A stretch of 64,000 nucleotides of DNA from Hyphomicrobiales bacterium (GTDB taxonomy: Bacteria > Pseudomonadota > Alphaproteobacteria > Rhizobiales > Rhizobiaceae): assembly GCA_900468285.1 (NCBI GenBank), contig UBTF01000001.1:124001-188000 (forward strand). The letters run 5' to 3'. Each line of letters starts with the position of its first letter. Within the stretch, counting starts at the first letter, position 1. Made by a program: the position numbers and the translations under genes. Under the pieces are notes generated by a model. That model was not told where the DNA came from, searched no databases, and worked only from the letters and a program-made list of their open reading frames with translations. Of this stretch, positions 16,027 through 24,806 are shown one piece after another.

Positions 16027-17220
16027 ATGGCAGGCAAAGCGCTCCACCCGGAGTCCAGCTCAAAAAGCGCGACATCCATTATCAATGATCCGCGTATGCG
16101 CGGGATATTCTATCAAGTTGTGACCCTGGCTATTCTGGCTTTCTTTGTCTGGATAATCACGAGCAACACCATTCATAATCTTCAGCGGTCCAATATTTCT
16201 TCGGGCTTCGGCTTTCTAAACGGCAGAGCGGGCTTCGATATCGGTCAGTCGTTGATTGACTACAACAATGACAACACCTTTGGCCGGGCCTTTCTCGTTG
16301 GCCTGCTGAACACGTTGCAGGTCGCTATTCTCGGTATCATAACGGCATCGATTATCGGTTTCATCGTTGGTATCGCCAGACTGTCTCACAACTGGCTGAT
16401 CTCGAAACTGGCGCAGGCCTATGTCGAAATCTTCCGTAACCTGCCGCCGCTGCTTGTCATCTTCTTCTGGTACAAGGGCGTCATCACCATCCTGCCTCAG
16501 GCGCGGGACTCGGTGGCCATGCCGCTTGGAACATTCGTCAACAATCGCGGCCTGTTTTACCCGAAGTCCGTGTGGGGCGAAGGCGCGTGGCTCATTCCGG
16601 TGGCGTTTCTTGTCGGCATCGTCATCACGTATTTCGTCTATCGCTGGGCAAAGGCGCGGCAGATGCGGACAGGCCAGCCATTTCGCACCGGACTGGTCGG
16701 AACGGCGATCATCATCGGCCTGCCGGTGCTGACATTTCTGGCGCTCGGCGCACCGTTGACCTTCGACTATCCCGTCGCTGGCCGTTTCAACCTGACGGGC
16801 GGTGCGGTTGTCGCACCTGAATTCCTGTCGCTCTACCTGGCTCTTTCCTTCTACACGGCTTCCTTCATCGCCGAAATCGTGCGCGGTGGCATCAAGGCTG
16901 TGCCAAAGGGACAGACGGAAGCCGCCAATGCGCTTGGTCTGCGCGGCAACACCACGACGCGCCTGATCATCGTACCCCAGGCCATGCGGATCATCATTCC
17001 GCCGCTGACCAGCCAGTATCTCAACCTGACCAAGAACTCGTCGCTCGCGGTTGCCGTCGGCTTTTCGGACCTGGTCGCGGTTGGTGGTACCATCCTCAAC
17101 CAGACAGGGCAGGCCGTCGAGGTCGTGGCCATATGGTTGCTGGTCTACCTTTCATTGTCGCTTACGACTGCGCTGATCATGAACTGGTTCAACGCGAAGA
17201 TGGCGCTGGTGGAGAGATAA
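16027..17220 (+). CDS. aapQ: General L-amino acid ABC transporter, permease AapQ
   Basis: A 397-residue inner-membrane permease. After an N-terminal anchor (LAILAFFVWIITSNTI) come several helices, with a periplasmic extension near residues 160-270 typical of AapQ. The EAA-type loop is GQTEAANALGLRGNTTTRLI. AapQ and AapM form the membrane channel of the complex. A GAGGGAAAG ribosome-binding site precedes the ATG at 16027; a GTG at 16021 is the alternative. The gap from aapJ is 158 bases and contains no terminator that I can see. Confidence 0.93.
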   Translation: MAGKALHPESSSKSATSIINDPRMRGIFYQVVTLAILAFFVWIITSNTIHNLQRSNISSGFGFLNGRAGFDIGQSLIDYNNDNTFGRAFLVGLLNTLQVAILGIITASIIGFIVGIARLSHNWLISKLAQAYVEIFRNLPPLLVIFFWYKGVITILPQARDSVAMPLGTFVNNRGLFYPKSVWGEGAWLIPVAFLVGIVITYFVYRWAKARQMRTGQPFRTGLVGTAIIIGLPVLTFLALGAPLTFDYPVAGRFNLTGGAVVAPEFLSLYLALSFYTASFIAEIVRGGIKAVPKGQTEAANALGLRGNTTTRLIIVPQAMRIIIPPLTSQYLNLTKNSSLAVAVGFSDLVAVGGTILNQTGQAVEVVAIWLLVYLSLSLTTALIMNWFNAKMALVER

Positions 17221-17223
17221 GCA

Positions 17224-18381
17224 ATGACAACCAATCAAATCTCCTATGTTCGCCCGACCATGGTTCAGCCAGAGCCCGCTCCGTCCAGTCAGGTCGGCGT
17301 CGTGCACTGGCTGCGTACCAAGCTGTTCGCTACGCCCAAGGACGTGATCTTCACGTTGCTGGCGATTGCGTTTCTGGTCTACATCATCCCGCCCATGATC
17401 CAGTGGCTGTTTCTTCATGCCACATGGACCGGCACGGACCGCACTGCCTGCCTGACGGTCGCGCAGGGCGGAGCCTTGCCGGACGGCCAGTCCGGGGCGT
17501 GCTGGGCCTTCGTCAATGCCAAGTTCGAACAGTTCATGTTCGGCCGTTACCCACTCGAAGAGCGCTGGCGTCCGCTGCTGGTTCTTGCAGCCTTTGTCGT
17601 TCTGCTCATTCCGATGCTGATCCCCAAGGCGCCGCACAAGTCGCTGAACGGAATCCTTCTGTTCATCGTTCTGCCCTTCGTCTCGTTCTTCCTGCTGGTC
17701 GGCGGCTATTTCGGCCTGCCACAGGTGGAAACGCAGCTCTGGGGCGGCTTGATGGTAACGCTGATCCTGTCGTTTTTCGGGATTACCGTGTCGCTGCCTC
17801 TCGGCATTCTTCTGGCGCTCGGTCGTCGTTCGACCATGCCGGTCATCAAAACGCTTTGCGTCACCTTCATCGAAGTCATCCGCGGCATTCCGTTGATTAC
17901 GGTGCTGTTCTTCGCCAGCATCATGCTGCCGCTGTTCCTGCCCGATGGCTGGACCTTCGACAAGTTCCTGCGCGCGCTTGTGGGTGTGTCGCTGTTTGCA
18001 TCTGCCTATATGGCGGAAGTCATTCGCGGCGGCTTGCAGGCCATTCCGAAGGGACAGTATGAAGGTGCGGATTCGCTCGGCCTGAACTACTGGCAGAAGA
18101 CGCGTCTGATCGTTCTTCCGCAGGCGCTGAAGCTCGTCATCCCCGGCATCGTCAACACCTTTATCGGTCTGTTCAAGGATACATCGCTCGTGTCGATCAT
18201 CGGCATGTTCGACCTCTTGGGCATCGTTAACCTCAACCAGTCTGATGCGAACTGGGCCACCCCCGTGACGCCCGTCACCGGCTACATCTTCGCCGGCTTC
18301 GTATTCTGGATCTTCTGCTTCGGCATGTCGCGTTATTCGCTGTTCATGGAACGGCACCTCGACACCGGACATAAAAAATAA
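17224..18381 (+). CDS. aapM: General L-amino acid ABC transporter, permease AapM
   Basis: The 385-residue second permease starts 3 bases after aapQ, so the two are translated together. It has an N-terminal helix ([20 protein letters not shown]), a periplasmic insert (residues about 60-110), then the core permease domain with the EAA loop [20 protein letters not shown]. The final helices end in a [18 protein letters not shown] tail. The insert is a family feature of AapM. Confidence 0.93.
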   Translation: MTTNQISYVRPTMVQPEPAPSSQVGVVHWLRTKLFATPKDVIFTLLAIAFLVYIIPPMIQWLFLHATWTGTDRTACLTVAQGGALPDGQSGACWAFVNAKFEQFMFGRYPLEERWRPLLVLAAFVVLLIPMLIPKAPHKSLNGILLFIVLPFVSFFLLVGGYFGLPQVETQLWGGLMVTLILSFFGITVSLPLGILLALGRRSTMPVIKTLCVTFIEVIRGIPLITVLFFASIMLPLFLPDGWTFDKFLRALVGVSLFASAYMAEVIRGGLQAIPKGQYEGADSLGLNYWQKTRLIVLPQALKLVIPGIVNTFIGLFKDTSLVSIIGMFDLLGIVNLNQSDANWATPVTPVTGYIFAGFVFWIFCFGMSRYSLFMERHLDTGHKK

Positions 18382-18392
18382 GGGAAAAACTC

Positions 18393-19166
18393 ATGGCAGA
18401 AACCCAAGCAAAGAAACTGGCCGTTTCCACGACCGACGTTGCAATCGAAATCACCGGCATGAACAAGTGGTACGGCGATTTCCACGTGCTGCGCGACATC
18501 AATCTGAAGGTCATGAAGGGCGAGCGCATCGTTATCGCCGGTCCTTCGGGTTCGGGCAAATCCACGATGATCCGCTGCATCAACCGTCTGGAAGAGCACC
18601 AGTCCGGCAGGATCGAAGTCGATGGCATAGAGCTGACCAACGACCTGAAGAAGATCGATGAAGTGCGCCGCGAAGTCGGCATGGTGTTCCAGCACTTCAA
18701 CCTCTTCCCGCATCTGACCATTCTTGAGAACTGCACGCTAGCGCCGATCTGGGTTCGCAAGACACCCAAGAAGGAAGCCGAAGAAATCGCGATGCATTAC
18801 CTCAAGCGCGTCAAGATTCCCGAGCAGGCTCACAAATATCCGGGCCAGCTTTCGGGCGGTCAGCAGCAGCGCGTGGCAATTGCCCGTTCGCTCTGCATGA
18901 AGCCAAAGATCATGCTGTTTGATGAGCCGACATCGGCGCTCGACCCGGAAATGGTCAAGGAAGTGCTCGACACCATGGTGAGCCTTGCCGAAGACGGCAT
19001 GACCATGCTGTGCGTGACGCATGAAATGGGATTTGCCCGCCAGGTCGCCAACCGCGTGATCTTCATGGACCAGGGCCAGATCGTCGAGCAGAATTCGCCT
19101 GCCGAGTTCTTCGACAACCCGCAGCATGAGCGCACCAAGCTGTTCCTCAGCCAGATCCTTCACTAG
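18393..19166 (+). CDS. aapP: General L-amino acid ABC transporter, ATP-binding protein AapP
   Basis: The 257-residue ATPase shows Walker A (GPSGSGKST), Q-loop ([13 protein letters not shown]), signature LSGGQQQR, Walker [14 protein letters not shown] and the H-switch CVTHEMGF. This is the standard polar amino-acid importer ATPase. It is the last gene of aapJQMP, 11 bases after aapM. A strong stem-loop begins 10 bases after its stop codon. Confidence 0.96.
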   Translation: MAETQAKKLAVSTTDVAIEITGMNKWYGDFHVLRDINLKVMKGERIVIAGPSGSGKSTMIRCINRLEEHQSGRIEVDGIELTNDLKKIDEVRREVGMVFQHFNLFPHLTILENCTLAPIWVRKTPKKEAEEIAMHYLKRVKIPEQAHKYPGQLSGGQQQRVAIARSLCMKPKIMLFDEPTSALDPEMVKEVLDTMVSLAEDGMTMLCVTHEMGFARQVANRVIFMDQGQIVEQNSPAEFFDNPQHERTKLFLSQILH

Positions 19167-19175
19167 GATTGCACA

Positions 19176-19206
19176 CGGCCATTCCGGTTAAGAACCGGGG
19201 TGGCCG
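19176..19206 (+). other. 14-bp stem-loop after aapP
   Basis: Arms CGGCCATTCCGGTT and AACCGGGGTGGCCG pair over 14 bases with two G-U pairs and an AAG loop. There is no T run after it, so it is more likely an mRNA-stabilising or processing structure than a classical terminator. Confidence 0.6.
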
Positions 19207-19426
19207 ACCGCTTGAGCGGAGCTGCGCCGATAGGCACAGCATTTGTCTCGGGTGACGCGCGTGACGAGAATGGGCAGGGTCACGTGTTCGGCTTTTTTCG
19301 AAAAGGCGCCTCACTTATGTGTCGGGCCTGCGAATGCCGAGAAAGCTCTGTCGAGAGGTTCCATCGCCGATATCTGGCCCCGGGTCAGAGACCATTGGCG
19401 TCGCTTTTGAAGTTCGCAAGTCTGTC

Positions 19427-19477
19427 GCGATCAAGGACTTGATCGCACTGGATCCCGCATCAAGTGCGGGATGACGG
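19427..19477. repeat. RIME-like palindromic element, copy 1
   Basis: Two hairpins in series: GCGATCAA-GGAC-TTGATCGC (19427-19446), then ATCCCGCA-TCAAG-TGCGGGAT, ending in ATGACGG. The second hairpin with GATCC and GATGACGG flanks recurs at 46994-47107, and in diverged form at 40674-40758. Such Rhizobium-specific intergenic mosaic elements are common in this family. Confidence 0.65.
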
Positions 19478-19534
19478 AGGACTTGAAGATTTGCTTCACT
19501 GCCATATTCGCCGATGCGAAATGAAAAAGATTTA

Positions 19535-19565
19535 AGACCCGTCAGTGCTCTGGCGGGTCTTTTTC
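19535..19565 (+). terminator. Rho-independent terminator
   Basis: An 11-bp stem (AGACCCGTCAG with CTGGCGGGTCT, one G-U) with a TGCT loop is followed by six T. It would end the aap transcript about 370 bases after aapP, or a small RNA that starts within the region. It also lies close to the 3' end of the oppositely oriented universal stress gene. Confidence 0.75.
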
Positions 19566-19584
19566 GTGGCTGTTCCGGGTTTCT

Positions 19585-20430
19585 TCACCTGGAAAGCAGG
19601 GTGAGGGCGGTTGTCTTGTCGAGAACCGAGCGGGTTACGCCGCCAAACAGCATTTCCCACCACCGCGAGTGCCCATAAGCCCCCATGACCAGCAGGTCGA
19701 TGCTGTTGTCGAAGAGGCGTTGCTCGATGGCCTTTTCTGCCGACATGCCGTGGGCCTTTTCCTGTGACGTCACAGACACGTTGATGCCGTGGCGGGCGAG
19801 GGTGGATGCGATTTCCGTGCCCGCGAGTGTGTCCGACTGGTCGTCGCCCTCTTCCTTGCCCACCGTGAAAATCTCCACGCTTTTGGCGGCAATCATGAAT
19901 GGCAGAGCATCGAAGACGGCACGAGTCGCTTCCCGTGAGCCGTTCCAGGCAACGAGCACGCGTTCAATGGGCTTTGGCTGCTGCAGGACGTGGGGCACGA
20001 GAAGGACGGGACGGCCGCTTTCGTAGAGAAAGTTGTCGAATTCTGCGCGGCTGTCGGACATGGCGGCGGCTTTTGTCTGACGCACGACGACAATATCTGC
20101 GCAGCGGGCGCTTTGAACGGCGCTGTTGGATGAGTAGCCGATCGACGAAACGAAGCTACGCCACTCGTGCGAGACGCCCTCACTCGCCATCTTCCGCTCG
20201 AAGATGGCGCCGATATCGGAGGTTTCTTTCTGCGCGACTTCCTGCATGGCCTGAACTGTTGCGGGATCCGGCATTTCCATGGGCGCGACAAGCGGAACGG
20301 CGGCGAATGCCTCCATATGCAGCCCGATGACGTGAGCAGAAAAACTATTCGCAAGAGACGTCGTAAATTCGCCCAGCGTCCTCGCGTTTTCGGCAGTGTC
20401 CATGACGGCAAGTATCGTTCTGTAACCCAT
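19585..20430 (-). CDS. Universal stress protein, two UspA domains
   Basis: A 281-residue protein made of two Usp domains. The first starts MGYRTILAVMDTAENARTL. The second begins PIERVLVAWNGSREATRAV and ends with the ATP-binding motif GAYGHSRWWEMLFGGVTRSV (G-x2-G-x9-G). Tandem Usp proteins act in stress and persistence responses. AGGAG lies upstream of the ATG at 20430, so the longer frame to 20466 is not used. It is monocistronic as far as I can see. Confidence 0.88.
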   Translation of the reverse strand: MGYRTILAVMDTAENARTLGEFTTSLANSFSAHVIGLHMEAFAAVPLVAPMEMPDPATVQAMQEVAQKETSDIGAIFERKMASEGVSHEWRSFVSSIGYSSNSAVQSARCADIVVVRQTKAAAMSDSRAEFDNFLYESGRPVLLVPHVLQQPKPIERVLVAWNGSREATRAVFDALPFMIAAKSVEIFTVGKEEGDDQSDTLAGTEIASTLARHGINVSVTSQEKAHGMSAEKAIEQRLFDNSIDLLVMGAYGHSRWWEMLFGGVTRSVLDKTTALTLLSR

Positions 20431-20591
20431 GGTCGGGCTCCTCGTTGTGGCAAAGCGAGAAGGCATGGCCGCCTTCCGCTATTGTTTACGCCTGCAGAGT
20501 GCTTTCCTTGGCAAGACGTCACCTTGATTGTGATCAAATGCCGGTGCGAAAGCTGCCTGCGTGAGATTCAACGCCCGAGCGATACAAGCGT

Positions 20592-21365
20592 TCAATTGGC
20601 CTGTGCTGCCTTCTCACGGCCGATGCTCTCTATCATGGCCGCCACGTCTTGCGCGGCTGCGTCCACAGCCGCAATATCGCGCGCACGCACCACGATTTCG
20701 GTTGAGAATTTCTTCCCGAAATATCGTGGGTATGAACCAATGCTGGTTTCCGGATGCGCCTTTTGCACATTTGCGAGCAAGGTGCCAATATCGCCTTCAC
20801 CATAGGGCGACGACACCGCGTGCGAGAGGATTTTAGAACCCGTCTTCAAAGTCGGAATGACATTGTCCAGCATGGCCTGGAAAACCTGTGGTACGCCCGC
20901 CATGACATAAACATTCTCCACGATGAAACCCGGCGCGACTGAAACGGGGTTTGCGATATGGGCCGCGCCGCGTGGCATCCGTGCCATGCGTTTGCGCGCA
21001 TCGGTAAACTCCATCTCACGCGTGCGGTACATATCGCCAAGCAGACGCATGGCCTCGGCATCGTGTTCGCAGGGCAGACCAAAGGCCGCTGAAACGGCAT
21101 CTGCCGTGATGTCATCATGGGTGGGGCCTATGCCGCCGGAGGTGAAGACGTAATCATATCGCTTACGCAGCGCATTGAGCGCTTCAACGATGTCTTCCTC
21201 TTCATCCGCAACAATACGGACTTCCTTGAGATCAATGCCGGACATGGTCATCACATCGGCCAGATGCCCGATATTCTTGTCTTTCGTCCGTCCTGACAGA
21301 AGCTCATCGCCAATGGCGAGCATGGCAGCAGTAACGACGGATGCGGGGGAGGTAGGTGCGGACAT
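20592..21365 (-). CDS. CinA/MoaB-like molybdopterin-binding domain protein
   Basis: A 257-residue protein with the MoCF-binding fold: AAMLAIGDELLSGRTKDKN, FTSGGIGPTHDDITADAVSA and MAGVPQVFQAMLDNVIPTL. This is the competence/damage-inducible CinA N-terminal family without the C-terminal nicotinamide-nucleotide amidase domain. Stand-alone forms are of uncertain function. Start at 21365 is chosen; 21374 is possible. Confidence 0.88.
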   Translation of the reverse strand: MSAPTSPASVVTAAMLAIGDELLSGRTKDKNIGHLADVMTMSGIDLKEVRIVADEEEDIVEALNALRKRYDYVFTSGGIGPTHDDITADAVSAAFGLPCEHDAEAMRLLGDMYRTREMEFTDARKRMARMPRGAAHIANPVSVAPGFIVENVYVMAGVPQVFQAMLDNVIPTLKTGSKILSHAVSSPYGEGDIGTLLANVQKAHPETSIGSYPRYFGKKFSTEIVVRARDIAAVDAAAQDVAAMIESIGREKAAQAN

Positions 21366-21502
21366 GAAGGTCACTCACAAGGGGATATCTGCTGAAGTTA
21401 GCGCCCACAGCGCCGAATGCAAGAAGCCAGCGCGGGAAAAAATCCATGCGACACGCGTTTCGTTTCCGCAGCATGGTTGCGAGGAATAGCCAGCGCCCTG
21501 CG

Positions 21503-22312
21503 CTATCTGCGACCTTTAAACCTGTCCATCGAGTGATAAATCCCAAGCCACTCGCCACCGATCCTGTCGAACCAGCGCACGGGCAAGATGCCGCGGAGCA
21601 GGGGCACGAAATTGATGATGGAAGGCAGCCGAAGGAAAATGCGATCAGACTTCACCGCCGCAATGATCCGGCGCGCAACGTAATCGGCGTCCAGTATGGG
21701 GATGAAGGGCGAGCGGACCCCGTCAAACATGCCGGTGTTGATGTAAAACGGGTTGACGGTGGTGACCTTCACGCCGGTTTTGGCCTGCTCCATTTCTATC
21801 CGCAGCGAGTCCGACCAGCCCGTGACCGCCCATTTGCTGCCGCAGTAAACGGACATTTTCGGATTGGAAACGAGTGCTGCTGCCGAAGCGATGTTGACGA
21901 TGTGCCCTCGCTTGCGGGCGATCATGTCCGGCAGGAATTGCTTTGTCATGTAGATCGGAGCGAGGACGTTCACATCGATGGTCAATGCAATATCGGCATC
22001 TGTATGGTCGACAAATGTTTTGCCGACGATCACACCGGCATTGTTCACCAGTATATCGACGGTAATTGCCTTAGCCTTCATTTCCGCTGCGGTTTTTGCA
22101 ATGGCTTCCGGGTCTGCGAGGTTAACCAGATAACCGCTTGCGCCATAACCGGCGGCACTCCACTCGGCTATGGTGTCGTTCATGGCCTGTTGGTTGACAT
22201 CCCAGATGACGATGTGGGCTGCGCCATCCTCCAGGAATTTGCGCCCCATGAGACGCCCGATTCCCGATGCCCCTCCGGTGATGAGAACCGTTACGCCACC
22301 CAGTTGCCTCAT
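21503..22312 (-). CDS. Short-chain dehydrogenase/reductase
   Basis: A 269-residue classical SDR. The cofactor motif is TGGASGIGRLMG, followed by LVNNAGVIVG, and the catalytic Ser-Tyr-Lys set sits in NIASAAALVSNPKMSVYCGSKWA (SxxxxxxxxxYxxxK-like). An apolar stretch near the C-terminus (SIINFVPLLRGILPVRWFD) suggests membrane association, as in retinol dehydrogenase-like members. The substrate is unknown. GGGGTGAG precedes the ATG at 22312. Confidence 0.88.
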   Translation of the reverse strand: MRQLGGVTVLITGGASGIGRLMGRKFLEDGAAHIVIWDVNQQAMNDTIAEWSAAGYGASGYLVNLADPEAIAKTAAEMKAKAITVDILVNNAGVIVGKTFVDHTDADIALTIDVNVLAPIYMTKQFLPDMIARKRGHIVNIASAAALVSNPKMSVYCGSKWAVTGWSDSLRIEMEQAKTGVKVTTVNPFYINTGMFDGVRSPFIPILDADYVARRIIAAVKSDRIFLRLPSIINFVPLLRGILPVRWFDRIGGEWLGIYHSMDRFKGRR

Positions 22313-22431
22313 GCTCACCCCGCCGCGAGACTTTAAAGCACCCGTTATCGGACCTTGCTGGTGAGCCGTCACCCTTCAGATTTAGGGGGCTAGCGAGAAT
22401 TTACGGTGGGAGTGGCCTATGCCGAAAAAGC

Positions 22432-22458
22432 AAAATGCGGCTGAAAAGCCGCATTTTT
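22432..22458 (-). terminator. Terminator, probably bidirectional
   Basis: An 11-bp perfect stem (AAAATGCGGCT with AGCCGCATTTT) with a GAAA loop has A runs on one side and T runs on the other. It lies 48 bases after the stop of the 29-aa gene on the minus strand, which supports a real short transcript there. Confidence 0.75.
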
Positions 22459-22506
22459 GATTCTGCCGTTTTACATTGGCAGCAAATCTGGTTCTCTGAG
22501 AAACTA

Positions 22507-22596
22507 TCAGATGATAGGATTAACCATCATCAAGCAGGTAATGACAACAAAACCTAGCAATGAAACTTCAAGAATACTGTTGAGACCGTCGCGCAT
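22507..22596 (-). CDS. 29-aa single-span membrane protein
   Basis: ATG at 22596 lies 7 bases after a strong GGAGGG ribosome-binding site. The product MRDGLNSILEVSLLGFVVIT ends CLMMVNPII, and is essentially one transmembrane helix with a short polar N-terminus. A clear terminator follows. A longer frame from 22695 exists but lacks a ribosome-binding site. I know no family. The site, hydrophobicity and terminator together make this a plausible small membrane protein or type I toxin-like peptide; the second is speculation. Confidence 0.5.
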   Translation of the reverse strand: MRDGLNSILEVSLLGFVVITCLMMVNPII

Positions 22597-22735
22597 CGCT
22601 TTACCCTCCATGTTTGTGGAAGAAGAACGTGCAAATCTTAACGGGGTTCCGTGACGTGAGCGTGAATTGTTAGGAAAAGAGGCGCGTGTCGCCAAATTTG
22701 GTTTTCAGTCCTCATCAATCCCGGCAATCCAAATC

Positions 22736-22858
22736 TCACGTCACAAGAAGGGCAAAGATCCAGTGACCGACGATGCTCAGCAGCAGGCAGGCAACGAGCA
22801 GGATGAAAACAAACTTCTTCATTCGGGAATGGGCCTCAGCAATCTTGATTTTCGTCAT
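22736..22858 (-). CDS. 40-aa single-span membrane protein
   Basis: An ATG at 22858 starts a 40-codon frame. The N-terminal dozen residues are polar (MTKIKIAEAHSRM), then comes a strong transmembrane helix (KKFVFILLVACLLLSIVGHW). An internal ATG would give 28 residues and has a GAGG about 10 bases upstream. The codon use is typical of the neighbours. No family recognised. It lies between the 29-aa gene and the DUF982 gene on the same strand. Confidence 0.45.
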   Translation of the reverse strand: MTKIKIAEAHSRMKKFVFILLVACLLLSIVGHWIFALLVT

Positions 22859-22909
22859 ATCCTATAGCTGTTCACAGCGAAGGATAAGCCGACAACTTCA
22901 CCTGCGTCA

Positions 22910-23155
22910 CTATGACTTGACGTCAAGGCCTGCTTCGATCGCGGCATCGACAAAGGCTTTTCGCGCCTCTTCCGGTGTTTTCTTGCCAGCACCGACAGCC
23001 GCAAACACGAGAAGGGCGCGGTCCAGCATCTCGCCGTCTTCCTCTGGCCAGTCCTCAATGAGCGCCCAGGATGCCGCCTGGGTTGACTCGATGCTGACAT
23101 AGACGCCCGGCTCTTCCAGAGCGATAAGGACTGGCTTCTTCCAAGGCGTTTGCAA
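22910..23155 (-). CDS. DUF982 domain protein
   Basis: An 81-residue protein with the DUF982 pattern: W-x-x-P-V at the start, ESTQAASWALIEDWPEEDGE in the middle and DAAIEAGLDV near the end. DUF982 proteins are numerous in Rhizobiales and of unknown function. No ATG precedes the conserved part; the only start I find is the TTG at 23155, with GGGAAAAG 4 bases upstream. Start certainty is moderate. Confidence 0.75.
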   Translation of the reverse strand: MQTPWKKPVLIALEEPGVYVSIESTQAASWALIEDWPEEDGEMLDRALLVFAAVGAGKKTPEEARKAFVDAAIEAGLDVKS

Positions 23156-23254
23156 TGGCTTTTCCCGTAACAGTGGACAATCAGCGCGGTTTAAAAGGTT
23201 ACGGACCGCTGTTCAATGCCAATCTGTGCCCTGTCGGCCTGGCTGGCGAAAATC

Positions 23255-23560
23255 TCAATCGTCCCGTCCGAAGAACGACCAGTCTCTGATGATGCGGCGG
23301 TCGATAATCTTGAGCGAGCGGTCCGGCTGGATCTGATAGGTTTCGATGACGCGATCGTCGAAACGACGGAAATTATGCGTGAAGGTGCTGCCGATGGGCG
23401 ATTTGGTCAGTTTGGTGCGCGGCTGGCCGCGATAGGTGATGCTGCCGGGAATAGGCTCCAGGCTGTAGGACGAGATGGATCTTTCGGCAAACCCACTCGC
23501 TGTACATCCCGCCAGGCCCAGTGCCAGACCTGCACTCAAGGCTGCAACGATCAATTTCAT
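23255..23560 (-). CDS. Hypothetical lipoprotein
   Basis: A 101-residue protein with a lipoprotein signal peptide (MKLIVAALSAGLALGLAGC): the Cys at residue 19 follows a LAG lipobox, so it is probably lipidated and held in the periplasm. The mature part is basic and polar (SITYRGQPRTKLTKSP) with no known domain that I recognise. It may be co-transcribed with other small genes on this strand. Function unknown. Confidence 0.7.
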   Translation of the reverse strand: MKLIVAALSAGLALGLAGCTASGFAERSISSYSLEPIPGSITYRGQPRTKLTKSPIGSTFTHNFRRFDDRVIETYQIQPDRSLKIIDRRIIRDWSFFGRDD

Positions 23561-23722
23561 GATGCTCTCCAGATATAGTGCCTTTGCGGCAATCGATTCT
23601 CTGAGGCTTTAACTCCTCGATATCTCCGATGTTCCGCATGGGGAAGCCTGCGCTCCGGGGGACGATACCTGAAAAGCGCCCGATCTCACCACTTTGACGA
23701 TGAGACGGCTCGCGCCTCGCAG

Positions 23723-23950
23723 TCAAGCCTCGTCTCCGGTAACGGCGCGCTCTGCATCCGGCACCCATCCTCTTGTATATCCTCGTCCCATAGCCACCAC
23801 CGCGAGATTCAGCTGGTGCTGAAGATGCTCGATCTCATCCTGCATCGCCTGAATGGCGGACTTTGCGTTGCCGTCGTGGCAAAGCAAAATATAGTCTGCA
23901 ACATCTACCAGTGTCTGTCCTGTTTTCGGGCGCACGTTCTCATTCTCCAT
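23723..23950 (-). CDS. Small hypothetical protein
   Basis: The 75-residue product has an acidic helical middle (QAMQDEIEHLQHQLNLAVVA) that could form a short coiled coil and a GRGYTRGWVPDAE tail. Neither possible start (23950 or 23974) has a good ribosome-binding site. No family recognised. The predicted protein is plausible by composition only. Confidence 0.5.
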   Translation of the reverse strand: MENENVRPKTGQTLVDVADYILLCHDGNAKSAIQAMQDEIEHLQHQLNLAVVAMGRGYTRGWVPDAERAVTGDEA

Positions 23951-24192
23951 ATTCCAGAGCCATAAATGCCGCATGATGTGAAGAAGGTACCCGCCCCGGC
24001 ACCCGCTATGTTCTTATTATGTTCTTCTCATGAAGGGAGTCAATACGGTTAGGAATACAGGCTGTGAAGAAAGGCATCTTTTGTCACGCCGAAGCCCAGT
24101 TCCTGGGTGCAATTGCGGTCACACCGAGACAACCGCTAGCTGGCGGAAATATTGGCAGTTTGAAAATCTCGAGGGAGTGGATTTAAGTTTGG

Positions 24193-24263
24193 AGGCCTCG
24201 CCCGGAATTGAACCGGGGTACAAGGATTTGCAGTCCTCTGCGTCACCACTCCGCCACGAGGCC
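24193..24263 (-). tRNA. tRNA-Cys (anticodon GCA)
   Basis: On the minus strand the sequence folds into a cloverleaf with acceptor GGCCTCG/CGAGGCC, anticodon loop CTGCAAA (GCA) and a T stem CCCGG/CCGGG around TTCAATT. The discriminator is U73, as in tRNA-Cys, and CCA is encoded at 24190-24192. Confidence 0.95.
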
Positions 24264-24357
24264 TCACTGGCCCGATGTCTCGAACCGTGGCGGGGATTTA
24301 GAACGAATCCATATTCCACGCAATAGGGTAGGTTTGAAAAAGCGGAAGAAGTTTTGT

Positions 24358-24397
24358 GGAAAAGCCGCGCTTCAGCAATGCTGCGCGCGGCTTTTCC
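24358..24397 (-). terminator. Terminator after DUF3309 gene
   Basis: Arms GGAAAAGCCGCGC and GCGCGCGGCTTTTCC give a 13-bp or longer stem with a 12-base loop, 8 bases after the DUF3309 stop codon on the minus strand. The T run is short (TTTT). Confidence 0.6.
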
Positions 24398-24404
24398 AGA
24401 TGCG

Positions 24405-24557
24405 TCAAATTCGGCCGAGAAGGACCAGGATCAGCACGATGACGAGGACGAGGCCGAGGCCGCCCGAGAGGCCATACCCGTAATTGTGGTAGCCCCAGTT
24501 TGGCAGGGCGCCGATGAGGAAGAGTACGAGCAGGATGATGAGGATTGTGCCGAGCAT
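24405..24557 (-). CDS. DUF3309 family small membrane protein
   Basis: A 50-residue protein preceded by an ideal AGGAGG ribosome-binding site 5 bases before the ATG. It has two apolar helices: MLGTILIILLVLFLIGALP, then a Gly/Tyr turn (WGYHNYGYG), then GLGLVLVIVLILVLLGRI. This is the DUF3309 pattern, common in proteobacteria, function unknown. The gene is too short for most ORF cut-offs. Followed by a terminator. Confidence 0.85.
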   Translation of the reverse strand: MLGTILIILLVLFLIGALPNWGYHNYGYGLSGGLGLVLVIVLILVLLGRI

Positions 24558-24806
24558 TCTGGCCTCCTGATGTTGTTGAGCGTTTCCAGTCGCTTATAAA
24601 TGATTAGGCGGATAAAAAGTTCCTGATCGAAGACGTTTCGCAGGTGTGAAGCGCAAAAAGGCGGGTGGTGAATGCCGCAGCGCGTCTTTTTCCACGATCT
24701 GCGGCTTGCTTGCGCTTGAAAGCCAACGCTGACGCAATTAAGACGGTAGCCCACGGCACCCGGAGTTCCGGGCTGCTCTCGAGCTTGAATTTGAGGCGAA
24801 AACGAC

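Noticed and set aside
14816-16075. 419-codon open frame antisense to aapJ
   Set aside because: Lies across a clearly coding gene and its flanks. Composition is typical of reverse-complement shadows.
17152-18372. 406-codon open frame antisense to aapM
   Set aside because: Low-complexity His/Asp/Arg composition and no ribosome-binding site. It is a shadow of the permease gene.
19200-19442. 80-codon frame after aapP
   Set aside because: It runs through the stem-loop and into the RIME-like element. No ribosome-binding site.
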